From: Polytrichum commune
Taxonomy: Eukaryota > Streptophyta > Polytrichopsida > Polytrichales > Polytrichaceae
DNA: 64,000 nt
Direction of reading: 5' to 3'
Assembly (NCBI GenBank): GCA_950295325.1
Contig: OX485808.1
Location: forward strand, 14,200,501 to 14,264,500
Every line of letters begins with the position of its first letter. Position 1 is the stretch's first letter. The notes under the pieces are model-generated. The model was not told the origin of the DNA and ran no database searches. It saw nothing but the letters and a program-made list of their open reading frames with translations. The position numbers and the translations under genes are program-made. Shown in pieces: positions 10,863 to 20,990 of the stretch.

Positions 10863-11320
10863 TTAGCAGACCTGTGTCCATATTCGGGAGTTTGGGAATT
10901 CATTTCGACAGCTCGTGTCTGTGCAATTAGGTGATATGTGTGATTTGTTGTGGTTGAATTCTTTTGATGCTCCTTTCAATTCGTAAGTTCTTGTTCTGAG
11001 GTTAAGCTCGGTGGAACTGTGCAATTCAGTTGGTATCCTAAAGTGATGTCTGCAGGAATTTGAGATACCCAATCTCTCTGAATTTCTTTCGGTGTTTAGC
11101 AGATCTGTGTCCATGTCCGGGAGCTGGGGAATTCATTCGGCGGCTCGTGTCTGTGCAATTAGGCGATATGGTGTAATTTCTTGTGATTGACATCTTTTGA
11201 TGCTCCTGTCACTTTGTGAGTTCTTGTTCTAGGGTTAAGCTCGGTGGAGCCGTGCAATTTAGTTGGTGTTCTAAGATGATGGGGTAGGGATTGGTGTAGG
11301 TTGTATAAATTTTCAGGGTT
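10863..11320. repeat. Two tandem repeats of about 235 bp in the left arm
   Basis: Units start near 10863 and 11096. Each contains TTTAGCAGA[CT]CTGTGTCCAT, GGGAATTCATT, GCTCGTGTCTGTGCAATTAG and TAAGCTCGGTGGA. The last part, GGTTGTATAAATTTTCAGGG, resembles the end of the right-arm repeat unit, so both arms carry pieces of one repeat system. Confidence 0.7.
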
Positions 11321-11325
11321 TAGGG

Positions 11326-12297
11326 TGTCGCAACCCTTGCTAGGTCCCTTAACAATCTTGCCAATTTTCGTTTCTAGCAAAGGTTACGAGCGCTAACCCT
11401 TCGCATTCCGCCATGCTAATGGATAGCTCCTCTTACCCCGGACCAATAGTTCATAGGAGGGAACCAACCCTCCTACTTTGCTTTCGGGACTCACCCCTTA
11501 ATCGGTAACCCATTTCCCCAATGTGGACTTCCATCCATGGAAGTCCAATCCTATGTTGATCATCGCGTTGCCGGAGCAACACTACAACAACCCGCACCAT
11601 ACTAGGCAACTATGGCCTCACAATAGGCCAAAGCCCATGGAGGCCTTGCCGTTCGGCCTCGGGTGGGTGAGGCCACACCACCTCACCCATATAAGCCTCT
11701 AGGACTCTACGCGGGGCCCCTACCCCACCGTCAACCAACCTCTTGTCTCTCTACCAAGAGTTGGGGCCAAGTGGACATTTTCCCTTAGCCGCTGGGCCTA
11801 GAAGCCCCCAGCAGCTTCAGACCATCATAACTTCCTTGTATGATGTCGAATGCTAACACTTGACCACTTCATCTTCATCTACGCTTCACGTAGATGCCGA
11901 TGGACTCCTCACTTGCCCCATTCGGGCAAGTGGTGAGGAAGTTATGCCTGTTTGAACCTTGGCAGTCCCGGGAATCACTCCCAGGCACTGCTGTAGCAGG
12001 GCGCTGTCCCGGGACAGCGCCCCACTCAAATGGCCATAACTCCTAGCTCACACCTCCGATTGAGGTGTTCTTGAGCATTCTAGAATCACCACGCCATGAG
12101 CTACGCATAGCTCATGGCCTTACCCTTGTGCCTCCTAGTCTTCGTGGGTGGGAGGCGTTCCCAACGCCCGGGGCCCTCACCCACACTAGGATCACTTGGG
12201 CCCTCTCACCAACGGCGCCACAAGTCCCGGGTGTCACTCCGGGGTCCCCCTTGTGCCCATGGTGTTTCGGGCACTCCTCATGAAGAGGTGCGCGACA
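11326..12297 (-). repeat. 3' LTR of the Ty3/gypsy element
   Basis: This 972-bp repeat runs from TGTCGCAACC to GTGCGCGACA. Because the primer site lies beside the other LTR, this is the 3' LTR. It carries a GC-rich perfect palindrome (11999-12022) and a second hairpin around CTTGCCC-x-GGGCAAG (about 11912-11935). A G/T-rich polypurine-type tract precedes it in element orientation (12298-12312). Confidence 0.85.
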
Positions 12298-14929
12298 CTC
12301 ACCCCCACCAAACGGAGTCGATGCCCTCATCGACTATACTCGTAGTCGGCACACCAATTCTCAAGTTGCCATCCTCTATGGTGCGGCATTGTGTTTACCT
12401 TAGGGCGCGACCCCCACAATGCATCTTCAAATTTGGCATAGTCCCAAAGGTGTCGTTCCTAGGTGGTCCGTTAGCGACTTTGGATCTCTCATCCAAGGAC
12501 CTAACCTATACTAGACCCACCTACTTTGGGACTCACTTGGGTTGCCCCTCCTTTGGGGCCTCCCCCGTTAGGCTCCACTAGCCTAACGTGACACATCTAG
12601 GCGAGACCTCAACGCTTCCACTAAGTTGTCTCGGTTGCAACTCCGAGATGGCTTTCCATTGTTAAGCCACGCCTCGATCGCACGGGGGTGATGCCAAGTC
12701 CCGCCCGACTCGGTTCCCACTTTGCTCTTTCGAGACATGGGTTCATGACTCCCATGCGCCAACTCTCGTTAGCTCGCGGGTAGCACTTTTATGAGCACGC
12801 GCCATCACCTTGTCCCCGCCCGGACAAGCCCACAACTAAGAAGTTTCTTGGTTTTATCCAAGGCCCCTCCAAGCCATGGCCCCCAATTACTCGGCTTACC
12901 CAACCTAGTTTGGCATATCTATTCCCCCTCTTCCATTAACCAAGCACAAGTACAAAACTAGGACCTCATCTCATACTTTTCTCTTTGCACCACTAAAGTT
13001 TGGACTTTATTCCCTCAAGCCAAAGAACAAGTTCATGTTGTGGAGTAATTAACCTCGAAGCTAAGTGTGCTACTAGCGTCTCTCCCCCACTAAAGGAGAT
13101 TGATGTCCTCATCAATGCCTACGCTTCATTTTATTGGAATCCTTAGCCTTAGTTTCTTCAAAGTGCTTCACCAATTCATTGGTGTTCACCATGTCTCTTG
13201 CCGCCACCCAAGCGGTTTTTTTTTTTTCATGGTATCCTGACCATTTCACCAAGTACTATTTTGTACATTTTCTTTCATTTTCACTTGGGCTTCCTACACT
13301 TGAGGGTGCCCTCCTACCTCATGTTCCAAATGGCCTCCACAAGGTCGGGACGTGGCCTAATCACTTGCTTGTGATCGGGCCACAAGGTGTCGTCCTAAAA
13401 TGACTTTCATAATGAGACATGAAATGTCGGATGCACTTTGATCTCCGGCGGTAATTCCAACTTATACATGTCCTTGAACACTTGTTCCACAATGGAAAAC
13501 GAAGCTCCAATTTTGGACATGAACTTTTGCAGTAAGGCCTTTGGGCAAGGTGAAGTTGTCCACATTCAACAACACCTTATTGGCCCACCTCATACTCCAC
13601 TTCGCGTCTTCCGGCATTGATTTGCACCCCGTAGCACCTTCGGGTTTTTCTCCACCAACAACTTGGTCATCTCCAAGACTTGTTTACCATCCTTGGCCAA
13701 GTCCTCACCATCTTGGTTGAACTCTAGTGTTGAATGTGCCCCCTCGAGAGCTAGGTTAATAGGTTGGAGCGCATCCACTCCATAAGCCACCACGAAAGAC
13801 CACCCCTTGGTAGCCAAGTGCGTGGCTACATTGCAATTACACTCCGCTCGACCCACATAGACCGCCCAATCTCCTTGGTCCGCCCCCACCAAGTTCCTCA
13901 AGTATTGCTTCAAGACTACATTCACATGCTCCGCTTTCCCATTCATTTGGGAATGCAAGGCCGTGGTAAACCTTAGTTTCATCCGACCTCCTTAGAGAAT
14001 TGCATTGAAAATGCACTTGTGAACTTTGGATCTTGATCCCACACAATCACTCTTGGCAACCCGTGGTGCCTCAACCATCCTTTGAGAAAAGGCTATGCGG
14101 TCTCCAACGCGGTGGCGGTTCCCACAATTGGCACCATGTGTGCCAACTTGGCAAACCGCTCTACCATCAACAAGATGGCATCATACCCATGTGACTCCGA
14201 CAAACTTGTGATCAAGTCCATGCACATACTATGCCATGGCCCCGACGGGATAGGCAACGGTTGCAAGAAACCACCTTGCTTTTGGTAAGAGGGTCGGTTC
14301 ACTTGGCACTTCATCCAAGCCTTCACAAAGTGGGTTATATCCTTCTTTATGCACCGCCAATGGTACCCCTATGACACCATTCTATGGCGGCTTTTTCTTT
14401 CTCCTCTATGGCCGGCAATAGGACTATCACATTCTTCCTTCAAAACCGATAGCCTCAACTTGCCTTGTGGCACATACACCCGACTTTGTTTACACTTGAA
14501 CAATCCGTCCACCAACTTAACCTCTTTGAGCACCTTGCTCTTGCGAAGCTCACCTAAAAACATTTGTGCTTTGGGGTAGTAAATTTACCCCTCCCGTATC
14601 TTGCATCACAAGTTTCCTTCGCCGGCACACATTAGCCACAAGGTTTGGATGGTTCTCATTGCTTGGAACTCTTCCCGTCTACTTAGCGCATCCGGCACCA
14701 CATTTCCACGGTCCGGTTTGTGGACCAAATCCACCTTCATAAGCGCCAAGCTATCATGCCAACGCAATGACTTGGCGCTCACTTGCGCTTGTATGTCAAA
14801 ATACTTTTAGGACACATTGTCCTTGTAGACCTTTGCTTTGTGCGACCCCAACTAGTGTCGCCACATCTTCAAGCAATGCACTACGGCAAAGAAGTTCTTT
14901 GTCATGAGTTGGTTGTCTTCTTTGACAAC

Positions 14930-15600
14930 CATCGAGCCTCAAGCCCCCATATGCAAAGGCCATCCATCTTACATTAACAATCCATCATTGGCAAAGTTAC
15001 TCGCCCCCGTATGCACCTCAAAAGGTTTGTCAAACTCCATGAACTTGAGCACGGGCGGTGAAGAGAACTTGCTCTTAAGCTTCCCAAAGACTTGGTGACA
15101 AGGCTAGTCCCACTCTTGGGATAGCCATTTCTTTCACAAGTCGGACAACCATCGAGCTTCATGCTCTCATATGCAATGGCCATCCATCTTGCATTAGCAT
15201 CCGCCAATGGTAAAGTCAGTCGCCCCCCGTATGCACCTCAAAAGGTTTTTTCAAGCTCCGCGAACTTGAACACGGGTGGTAAAGAGGAACTTGGTCTTAA
15301 GCTCCTCAAAGACTTGGTGGCAAGGCTCATCCCACTCTTGGGATAGCCATTTCTTGCACAAGTTGGACAAACTTCTACAACCATGGAGTTTAATGCTCCT
15401 ATAAGCAATGGTTATCCATCTTGGATCAACATCCGCCAATGGTGAAGTCCTTCGCCTTCATGTGCACCTCAACATGCTCATGAAAACCCGGAAACTTAAC
15501 CACATGTTGTGAAGAGAAGTTACTCTTAAGCTCCCCAAAGGCTTGGTGACAAGGCTCATCCCACTCTTGGGATAGCCATTTTTTCCAACATGTTGACTAA
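14930..15600 (-). repeat. Three internal repeats of about 230 bp in the gypsy interior
   Basis: Units beginning near 14930, 15145 and 15385 share CCATCGAGC/CCATGGAG, CCATCCATCTT, a CGCCAATGG(T/G) block, TGCACCTCAA and CCCACTCTTGGGATAGCCA. They lie between the RT- and integrase-like regions. This internal amplification is unusual for an element of this type and suits a non-autonomous copy. Confidence 0.6.
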
Positions 15601-16439
15601 GGTTCTAGCAACCTTAGAAAAACCATGAATGAAGTGGTGGTAGTAGTTGGCTAGGCCAACAAATGATCTAAGCCCTTGTCTTGAGTCAAGGGCCAATTCT
15701 CTTCTTGGATTGCCTTGACATTTTTCATGTTCGTCCACCAACTTCCTTTGTCATCACATACCTCAAGAACTCAATCTCTCGTTGAGCAAAGTTATTTTTC
15801 ACTTCTTGGCGGTAATTGTTTTTGGGCAACACATTGGTGAATACATCCTTGTATCTCACCAACATCCCACCAATGTGGTTTGGAGGAGGCCCATCTTTCC
15901 TAGCCTCCCCATACATTCCTTGGAGTTGCTCCAATTGAACCAGGACCATTATGTTTTCTATTTTTCATTTGGTTCATTAAGACCAAATTCAACTTGGGTC
16001 CTCCTACCATAGGAGTCCTTGTCAATTTGAACTTCAATTCTTTGCCATTATGACCCATCATAATGCACCGCAAGCTCACCGGCTTGCACCTCATATATAT
16101 CATGTGAGTTTCAAAGTAGGCGGCCTTCACAATGACATGCATTTCATCTATTTCACATGGTGTGAAATTTTGACAAAAATCCAATGTCCCACATTGAAAG
16201 GTTACATGCATCGCGGCCTCCTTTGTCTCATGCGGTTCATCCTTTCCAAACCGCACCTTGGTGGGCTTGCTTTCTCTATCAATCGGCAAGCCCCAACTTC
16301 CTTGTGAATTTTGGGCTCAAGAAGGAGTGGTAGCCTCTTTGTCAACACATGAGACATTTCTTCCATTCATTGAGCCTCAAGGTACAAAAGATTTGGCCTT
16401 GGCTTAAGGCTTCTAGCCTTGCCCACAATGCCATCGTCT

Positions 16440-16760
16440 TACATTCGGTCCTCGGCAACTTGGCTTGGCTTGGTCCGCAAAGCCAACTTTAAACATTTTG
16501 TCCGCGGGACAAATTGGTTTGGTGCCACAAAACCAATTCCTAATAGTTTGTCCGCAAAACAAACATGTTTTGCCTTGGTAGCACAAAGCCACCTTCCCAC
16601 ACTCCGTCCGCGGCACGAACATGAATTGCCTTGGTAGGACAAACCCACCTCCCAACATTCCGTCCGCGGCACAAGTATGATTTGCTTTGGAAGCATAAAA
16701 CCACCTTTCAACATTCCGTCCGCGGCACCGACATGTTTTGCCTAAGTAAAATGGACCAAA
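16440..16760 (-). repeat. Cys-rich short tandem repeats in the gypsy interior
   Basis: About five units of 55-66 bp repeat the blocks CCGTCCGCGGCAC, TTGCCTTGGTAG and CAAA(A)CCACCT. On the minus strand they would read as a repeating Cys/Arg/Gly/Trp-rich motif. They lie on the gag/protease side of the element. Function unknown; they may be decayed or expanded gag sequence. Confidence 0.6.
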
Positions 16761-17393
16761 CAATTTGCACTCATTTCTTTGGGACCTACTTTTGCTAAAG
16801 CCACTTGTGGTGATGCGCCGCCAAACTTCTCTTTGGGACCATCGGCTTCAATGCTCTTGCAAACTTGATGGTCCCCTCCATGTCCTCAAGAAGCCTTCGG
16901 GACTTAAACAAGGCATCCACCACCCGCTTTTAAAACCCCACCTAAAAGGATGCATTTCTTAGAAAGCTCGTCCGTTTTAGGTGTATCCTTCATTTGTGCG
17001 TTTGAATAGCGCACATAGGCCTTAAGAGGCCCCGGGTGCCTCATTAGCACCAAATTCATTCCAACATCAATACCTTCCAAGCATTTCGAATTGGAATTTC
17101 AATCCAACATTAATGCCCTCCAAGGTTTTGGGTGCTTTCGGTATTCTAGGCCCCAAATGTTTTTTGACGTTTGCGGGAGCCCTTTTCAAAGCACTCCTCC
17201 ATTTTCCTTACCGAATCCACCCTCATGCCCACCATTGTCATTAGAATCAATGGTATGGTCAAAATCCACTTGCACATAATCCTTGTTCCAATTTGAGCCT
17301 CACAACCTTTTGGAAATCCCGGGCTCACCATCATAACCCGCATTTTTGATAGCCATGTCTACCTCAAAGTGCTAGCTCAAAAATTGGAACCCT

Positions 17394-17405
17394 GCTCTGA
17401 TACCA
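17394..17405 (-). other. tRNA-Met-type primer binding site of the gypsy element
   Basis: On the minus strand this reads TGGTATCAGAGC, the usual plant initiator tRNA-Met primer site, two bases inside the 5' LTR. It fixes the orientation of the element. Confidence 0.85.
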
Positions 17406-17407
17406 CG

Positions 17408-18379
17408 TGTCGCAACCCTTGCTAGGTCCCTTAACAATCTTGCCAATTTTCGTTTCTAGCAAAGGTTACGAGCGCTAACCCTTCGCATTCCGCCATGCTA
17501 ATGGATAGCTCCTCTTACCCCGGACCAATAGTTCATAGGAGGGAACCAACCCTCCTACTTTGCTTTCGGGACTCACCCCTTAATCGGTAACCCATTTCCC
17601 CAATGTGGACTTCCATCCATGGAAGTCCAATCCTATGTTGATCATCGCGTTGCCGGAGCAACACTACAACAACCCGCACCATACTAGGCAACTATGGCCT
17701 CACAATAGGCCAAAGCCCATGGAGGCCTTGCCGTTCGGCCTCGGGTGGGTGAGGCCACACCACCTCACCCATATAAGCCTCTAGGACTCTACGCGGGGCC
17801 CCTACCCCACCGTCAACCAACCTCTTGTCTCTCTACCAAGAGTTGGGGCCAAGTGGACATTTTCCCTTAGCCGCTGGGCCTAGAAGCCCCCAGCAGCTTC
17901 AGACCATCATAACTTCCTTGTATGATGTCGAATGCTAACACTTGACCACTTCATCTTCATCTACGCTTCACGTAGATGCCGATGGACTCCTCACTTGCCC
18001 CATTCGGGCAAGTGGTGAGGAAGTTATGCCTGTTTGAACCTTGGCAGTCCCGGGAATCACTCCCAGGCACTGCTGTAGCAGGGCGCTGTCCCGGGACAGC
18101 GCCCCACTCAAATGGCCATAACTCCTAGCTCACACCTCCGATTGAGGTGTTCTTGAGCATTCTAGAATCACCACGCCATGAGCTACGCATAGCTCATGGC
18201 CTTACCCTTGTGCCTCCTAGTCTTCGTGGGTGGGAGGCGTTCCCAACGCCCGGGGCCCTCACCCACACTAGGATCACTTGGGCCCTCTCACCAACGGCGC
18301 CACAAGTCCCGGGTGTCACTCCGGGGTCCCCCTTGTGCCCATGGTGTTTCGGGCACTCCTCATGAAGAGGTGCGCGACA
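17408..18379 (-). repeat. 5' LTR of the Ty3/gypsy element
   Basis: This 972-bp LTR is identical in length, and by reading identical in sequence, to 11326-12297. It is next to the primer site. The target repeat TAGGG follows at 18380-18384. Confidence 0.85.
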
Positions 18380-18384
18380 TAGGG

Positions 18385-19080
18385 TGTTCAACAATCAGCT
18401 CCACCTCGTATGGGCTCCAGATCCTTCTGTGTATCTCCTGAATCATGAATGTGGTGATGTAATTGTGGTTTGCCAACCACATAACCTACTTTGCCTGTTA
18501 TCTAAGTTCTTAGTACATTTCACTGAGAATGAAGGTCAACCATGTTGGTGCTATTCATCTATGAATTGCAAGAGATTGACATTATCATTTGGTTTGTGGG
18601 TTAATGAAATTGATGCAAGAATATGTTGTTGTGGGGGGAAAGGGGTTGTTGAAGGTTGTATGTATTTCCGAGGTTTAGGGTGTTCTACATTGAGCTCCAC
18701 CTCGTATGGAGTCCAAATGCCTCTGTGTATATCCTGAAGCATGAATGTGGTGATGCATTTGTGATTAGCCAAGCACGTTACCTATTTTGACTTTGATGCA
18801 AGTGCTTAGTACATTTCCCTGGATAGCATGAAGGTCAGCCATGTTTCTGCTATTTATCTGTGAATTGCAAGAAAATGACATTCGCATTTGGTTTGTGGTT
18901 AAACGAAATTGGTGCAAGGATATGTAGTTGTGGCGGGAAAGGGGTTGTTGTAGGTTTTGTATATGTCCGGGGTTGAGGGCGTTAAACATCCAGCTCTGAG
19001 TTGGATGGAGCTCAAATGGTTATGTGTAAATCCTGAAGTCTGAATCTGATGATACAATTGTGATTAGCCAAGCACATATC
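18385..19080. repeat. Right-arm tandem repeats of about 296 bp
   Basis: Units start near 18384, 18679 and 18975, each with [AT]AGGG[CT]GTT, a CAGCTC/GAGCTCCACCTCGTATGG block, a TGTGTAT/AATCCTGAA block and GTGGTGATG. The third is truncated. The gypsy element inserted precisely at the start of the first unit. Confidence 0.7.
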
Positions 19081-19141
19081 TACTTGCAGTTGACTTAACT
19101 GCTTATTACAGCCATGGAAGTGCCGTTTATCCGCGAATTGC

Positions 19142-19318
19142 ATGAACAGGACACCCATATACCTTAGACGATATGATGGGGTCCAGTTGCCTCAATTCCT
19201 TAGTAAGGTATTGCGTAATATTCCTGATCATGACAGAGCAGTGTTGCTCAAGACACATGAGATTGGGCATACCTTCTCCGTGCCAAACTTGCAGAATAAA
19301 AAAAAAAACCACATGTAA
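19142..19318 (+). pseudogene. Exon-like frame in right arm (58 aa), unrecognised
   Basis: The frame from ATG 19142 includes RYDGVQLPQFLSKVLRNIPD and HDRAVLLKTHEIGHTF before it runs into an A tract. Its composition looks like ordinary globular protein rather than repeat sequence, but I do not recognise it. It lies inside the TIR element together with a second exon-like frame at 19387. The pair could be exons of one captured host gene. Confidence 0.3.
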
Positions 19319-19386
19319 TGAACTTCAATTGTTTATAACAGAAACACTTCAACCATGCCACTAAACCCTAAAACCCTTCACTCAGG

Positions 19387-19683
19387 ATATACGATGAGGA
19401 AAGAGACGAATACACACAGGCATCCTTGACAGTACTGGAATATACAAAGCTTTGGATACCTATTATGATTTCGGTACAAGAATGCAGTCAGAACAATCAA
19501 TTTATTTGGAAATTTATCAAACCAGAGGACTTGCCTGTTGTCCCTTGGAGTTCGGAGGATTCGAGCAGGCAGCCAACCTTGAGCTACAACTCACAGAGCA
19601 GAGTGTATCCCGCAGCAGCCATTCAGGAAAACAGAGCGTTCATTGACCCTAAACCCTCAAAGCTACAGAATCCTCCCTCAAGG
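19387..19683 (+). pseudogene. Exon-like frame in right arm (about 99 aa), unrecognised
   Basis: The stretch is open from a possible acceptor (CACTCAG|G, ending 19385) to a possible donor (CTCAAG|GTAATC, 19682). It starts IYDEERDEYTQASLTVLEY and continues with WKFIKPEDLPVVPWSSEDS. This spacing of intact coding between splice-like signals suggests a captured exon. I do not recognise the parent gene. It could also be chance, since no host copy is in the window for comparison. Confidence 0.35.
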
Positions 19684-20151
19684 TAATCACTGCCAGCAAG
19701 GCCAGCTAAGTGACAAGCTCTCATTTCAACACCTTCCTTGAAACAGGTTCGAAAGTGGAAAGTGGACAGGTGGGTTATTTTTGGCCAGGGTCGGACATGT
19801 CATCACAGGGAATATTCCTGACCGTTTTTGGCTTGAAGAGCCAATATGCAAGTAACGGTGGGGGAGTGCCACTCTAAAGAAATTTAATGGATGTTTGGAG
19901 CCCTTCAAAGCGCATTTGGAGAGCCTGCCTTACTGCCCAAGGGTGGAGATGCTCTAACACCTACAAGAATTATTTGGCGGTAAATTGTAGGGATACAGAT
20001 CGGTACAGATCGGCTCCTTTACTTTGTATCAATGAGAGTGCCAGCTTCTCAGGAGTTTCTTAGAGCTCTCAATTAAATTCTCTGTCCTGTCTTCAACCTT
20101 TTCTCTCCGTCTATTGTTGTCGTCTCTCAACCAATATTGGAGGCGGAAGTG

Positions 20152-20247
20152 ATGGCCCTTGATTCACGTTGCCAGGAGCCCGATGGAGAGGAGGCCCACA
20201 ACAAAGGGAGCGCCCAGGCGGGGCCAACTGAAGGCGGCCATAGCTAG
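20152..20247 (+). CDS. Upstream overlapping frame at the ancestral start of copy C
   Basis: ATG 20152 is in the position used as start by copies A and B. In copy C a length change between here and the core shifts it out of frame, so it would yield only 31 residues unrelated to the family and end at TAG 20245. It overlaps the conserved core in a different frame and would act as an upstream frame for the ATG at 20183. It is listed for that reason, not as a likely product. Confidence 0.3.
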   Translation: MALDSRCQEPDGEEAHNKGSAQAGPTEGGHS

Positions 20248-20317
20248 GTCCGTAGTGCATGCATTCGTCTCCATTGTGCACAGGACACGCTCCGCGGCGT
20301 ATCGCCGGCCTACTTGA
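20183..20317 (+). CDS. Small basic protein, copy C (44 aa, shifted start)
   Basis: The conserved core (APRRGQLKAAIARSVVHAF, then VSIVHRTRSAAYRRPT) is read from an internal ATG at 20183, which aligns with the internal Met of copies A and B (EMRRST/GMRTST). The product is 44 residues and lacks the SYSWH tail. Against B the core shows five silent and two conservative changes (V to L, A to V). The usual start at 20152 is out of frame. The promoter is separated by the 11.9-kb nest, and the 3' part of the unit is tandemly repeated. This copy may be decaying or working from a new promoter. Confidence 0.45.
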   Translation: MERRPTTKGAPRRGQLKAAIARSVVHAFVSIVHRTRSAAYRRPT

Positions 20318-20990
20318 CTATGCTTGCAACCTGGACATTTTCGGACCGCGAGTAATTAGTGAAGATATTACAGTCGCATTGATGGCAATAGTAGTTGAGG
20401 TGTGCAACAATCCCATTTCCGAACAATGCATAAACAACATGTCAAGGGAGCTTTTCTTCCTTTATGAAGAATTGCAACAATTCAGCATCTCTTCTCGGAG
20501 TGATCGCGGTTTTCCTTCACGGCTATGGCATCAACTCCAGAGTCGAAGTGAACGACCGCGGCCATAGCACATTATGTGGTGCACGCCTTCGCCTCCATTG
20601 TGCACAAGACGTGCTCTGCGGCGTCTCGCCGGTCGCATTGATGACAATAACATTTGAGGTGTGCAACATTCGCACTTCTAAACAATGCACAAACAACATG
20701 TCGAGGGAGATTTTCCCCATTAATGAAGGGATGCAGCATTTTTGCATCTCTTCTTGGAATGATCATGGTTTTCTTTCACAATAATGGCGTCAACTCGAGA
20801 GCCAACGGTGAAGCCGGTAGCATGAATGGTGGTAACTTTTTGAGGTGTGTAACATTCGCATTTCCGAACAAACGCACAAACAACATGTCGAGGGAGATTT
20901 CTCCATATATGAAGGGATGCAACATTTTTTGCATCTCTTCTTGGACAGATCATGCTTTTCTTTCACGGCTATGGCGTCAACTCGAGGGCC
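20237..20990 (+). repeat. Tandem partial repeats in copy C
   Basis: Three diverged units start near 20237, 20565 and about 20780. Units 1 and 2 share GGCC(A)TAG...GTGCA[TC]GC[AC]TTCG[TC]CTCCATTGTGCAC and a CGCCGG block, then TCGCATTGATG. All three share GAGGTGTG[CT]AACA, AAACAACATGTC[AG]AGGGAG and GCATCTCTTCT with a downstream GG(C/T)GTCAACTC. The unit therefore includes the end of the coding core and its 3' side. Confidence 0.65.

Larger units (their letters stand above)
11326..18379 (-). mobile_element. Ty3/gypsy LTR retrotransposon (fossil interior, near-identical LTRs)
   Basis: Two 972-bp LTRs (11326-12297 and 17408-18379) begin TGTCGCAACC, end GTGCGCGACA and look identical by eye. The 5-bp target repeat TAGGG lies at 11321-11325 and 18380-18384. 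The primer site is at 17394-17405, so the element reads on the minus strand. In that direction I recognise gag-side sequence, then reverse transcriptase/RNase H-like (about 16.0-14.6 kb) and integrase-like (about 14.4-13.6 kb) regions. The order RT-RNase H-integrase places it in Ty3/gypsy. The interior is broken in many places (ten or more), yet the LTRs imply a very recent insertion. Confidence 0.85.
10273..19954. mobile_element. Large TAA-flanked TIR element carrying exon-like pieces
   Basis: Both ends have a perfect 14-bp inverted repeat GAGCATCTCCACCC. TAA flanks it on each side (10270-10272 and 19955-19957), the left one shared with copy 2 of the 427-bp element. Removing the gypsy element leaves about 2.6 kb. 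The left arm has a subterminal hairpin (10292-10321), a GC-rich open frame and a tandem repeat. The right arm has about 300-bp tandem repeats and two exon-like frames. No transposase is recognisable. The structure suggests a non-autonomous, possibly gene-fragment-carrying (Pack-type) PIF/Harbinger-like element. The ends and TSD are seen, the rest is inference. Confidence 0.6.

Noticed and set aside
12065-12581. Pro/Ser-rich plus-strand frames repeated at 18147-18441
   Set aside because: They fall inside the two LTRs and recur because the LTRs are identical. LTR regulatory DNA of this kind is not expected to code.
19361-19400. Telomere-like CTAAACCCTAAAACCC
   Set aside because: There are only two imperfect units and no array. 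It resembles a common plant promoter motif or chance, not an interstitial telomere.
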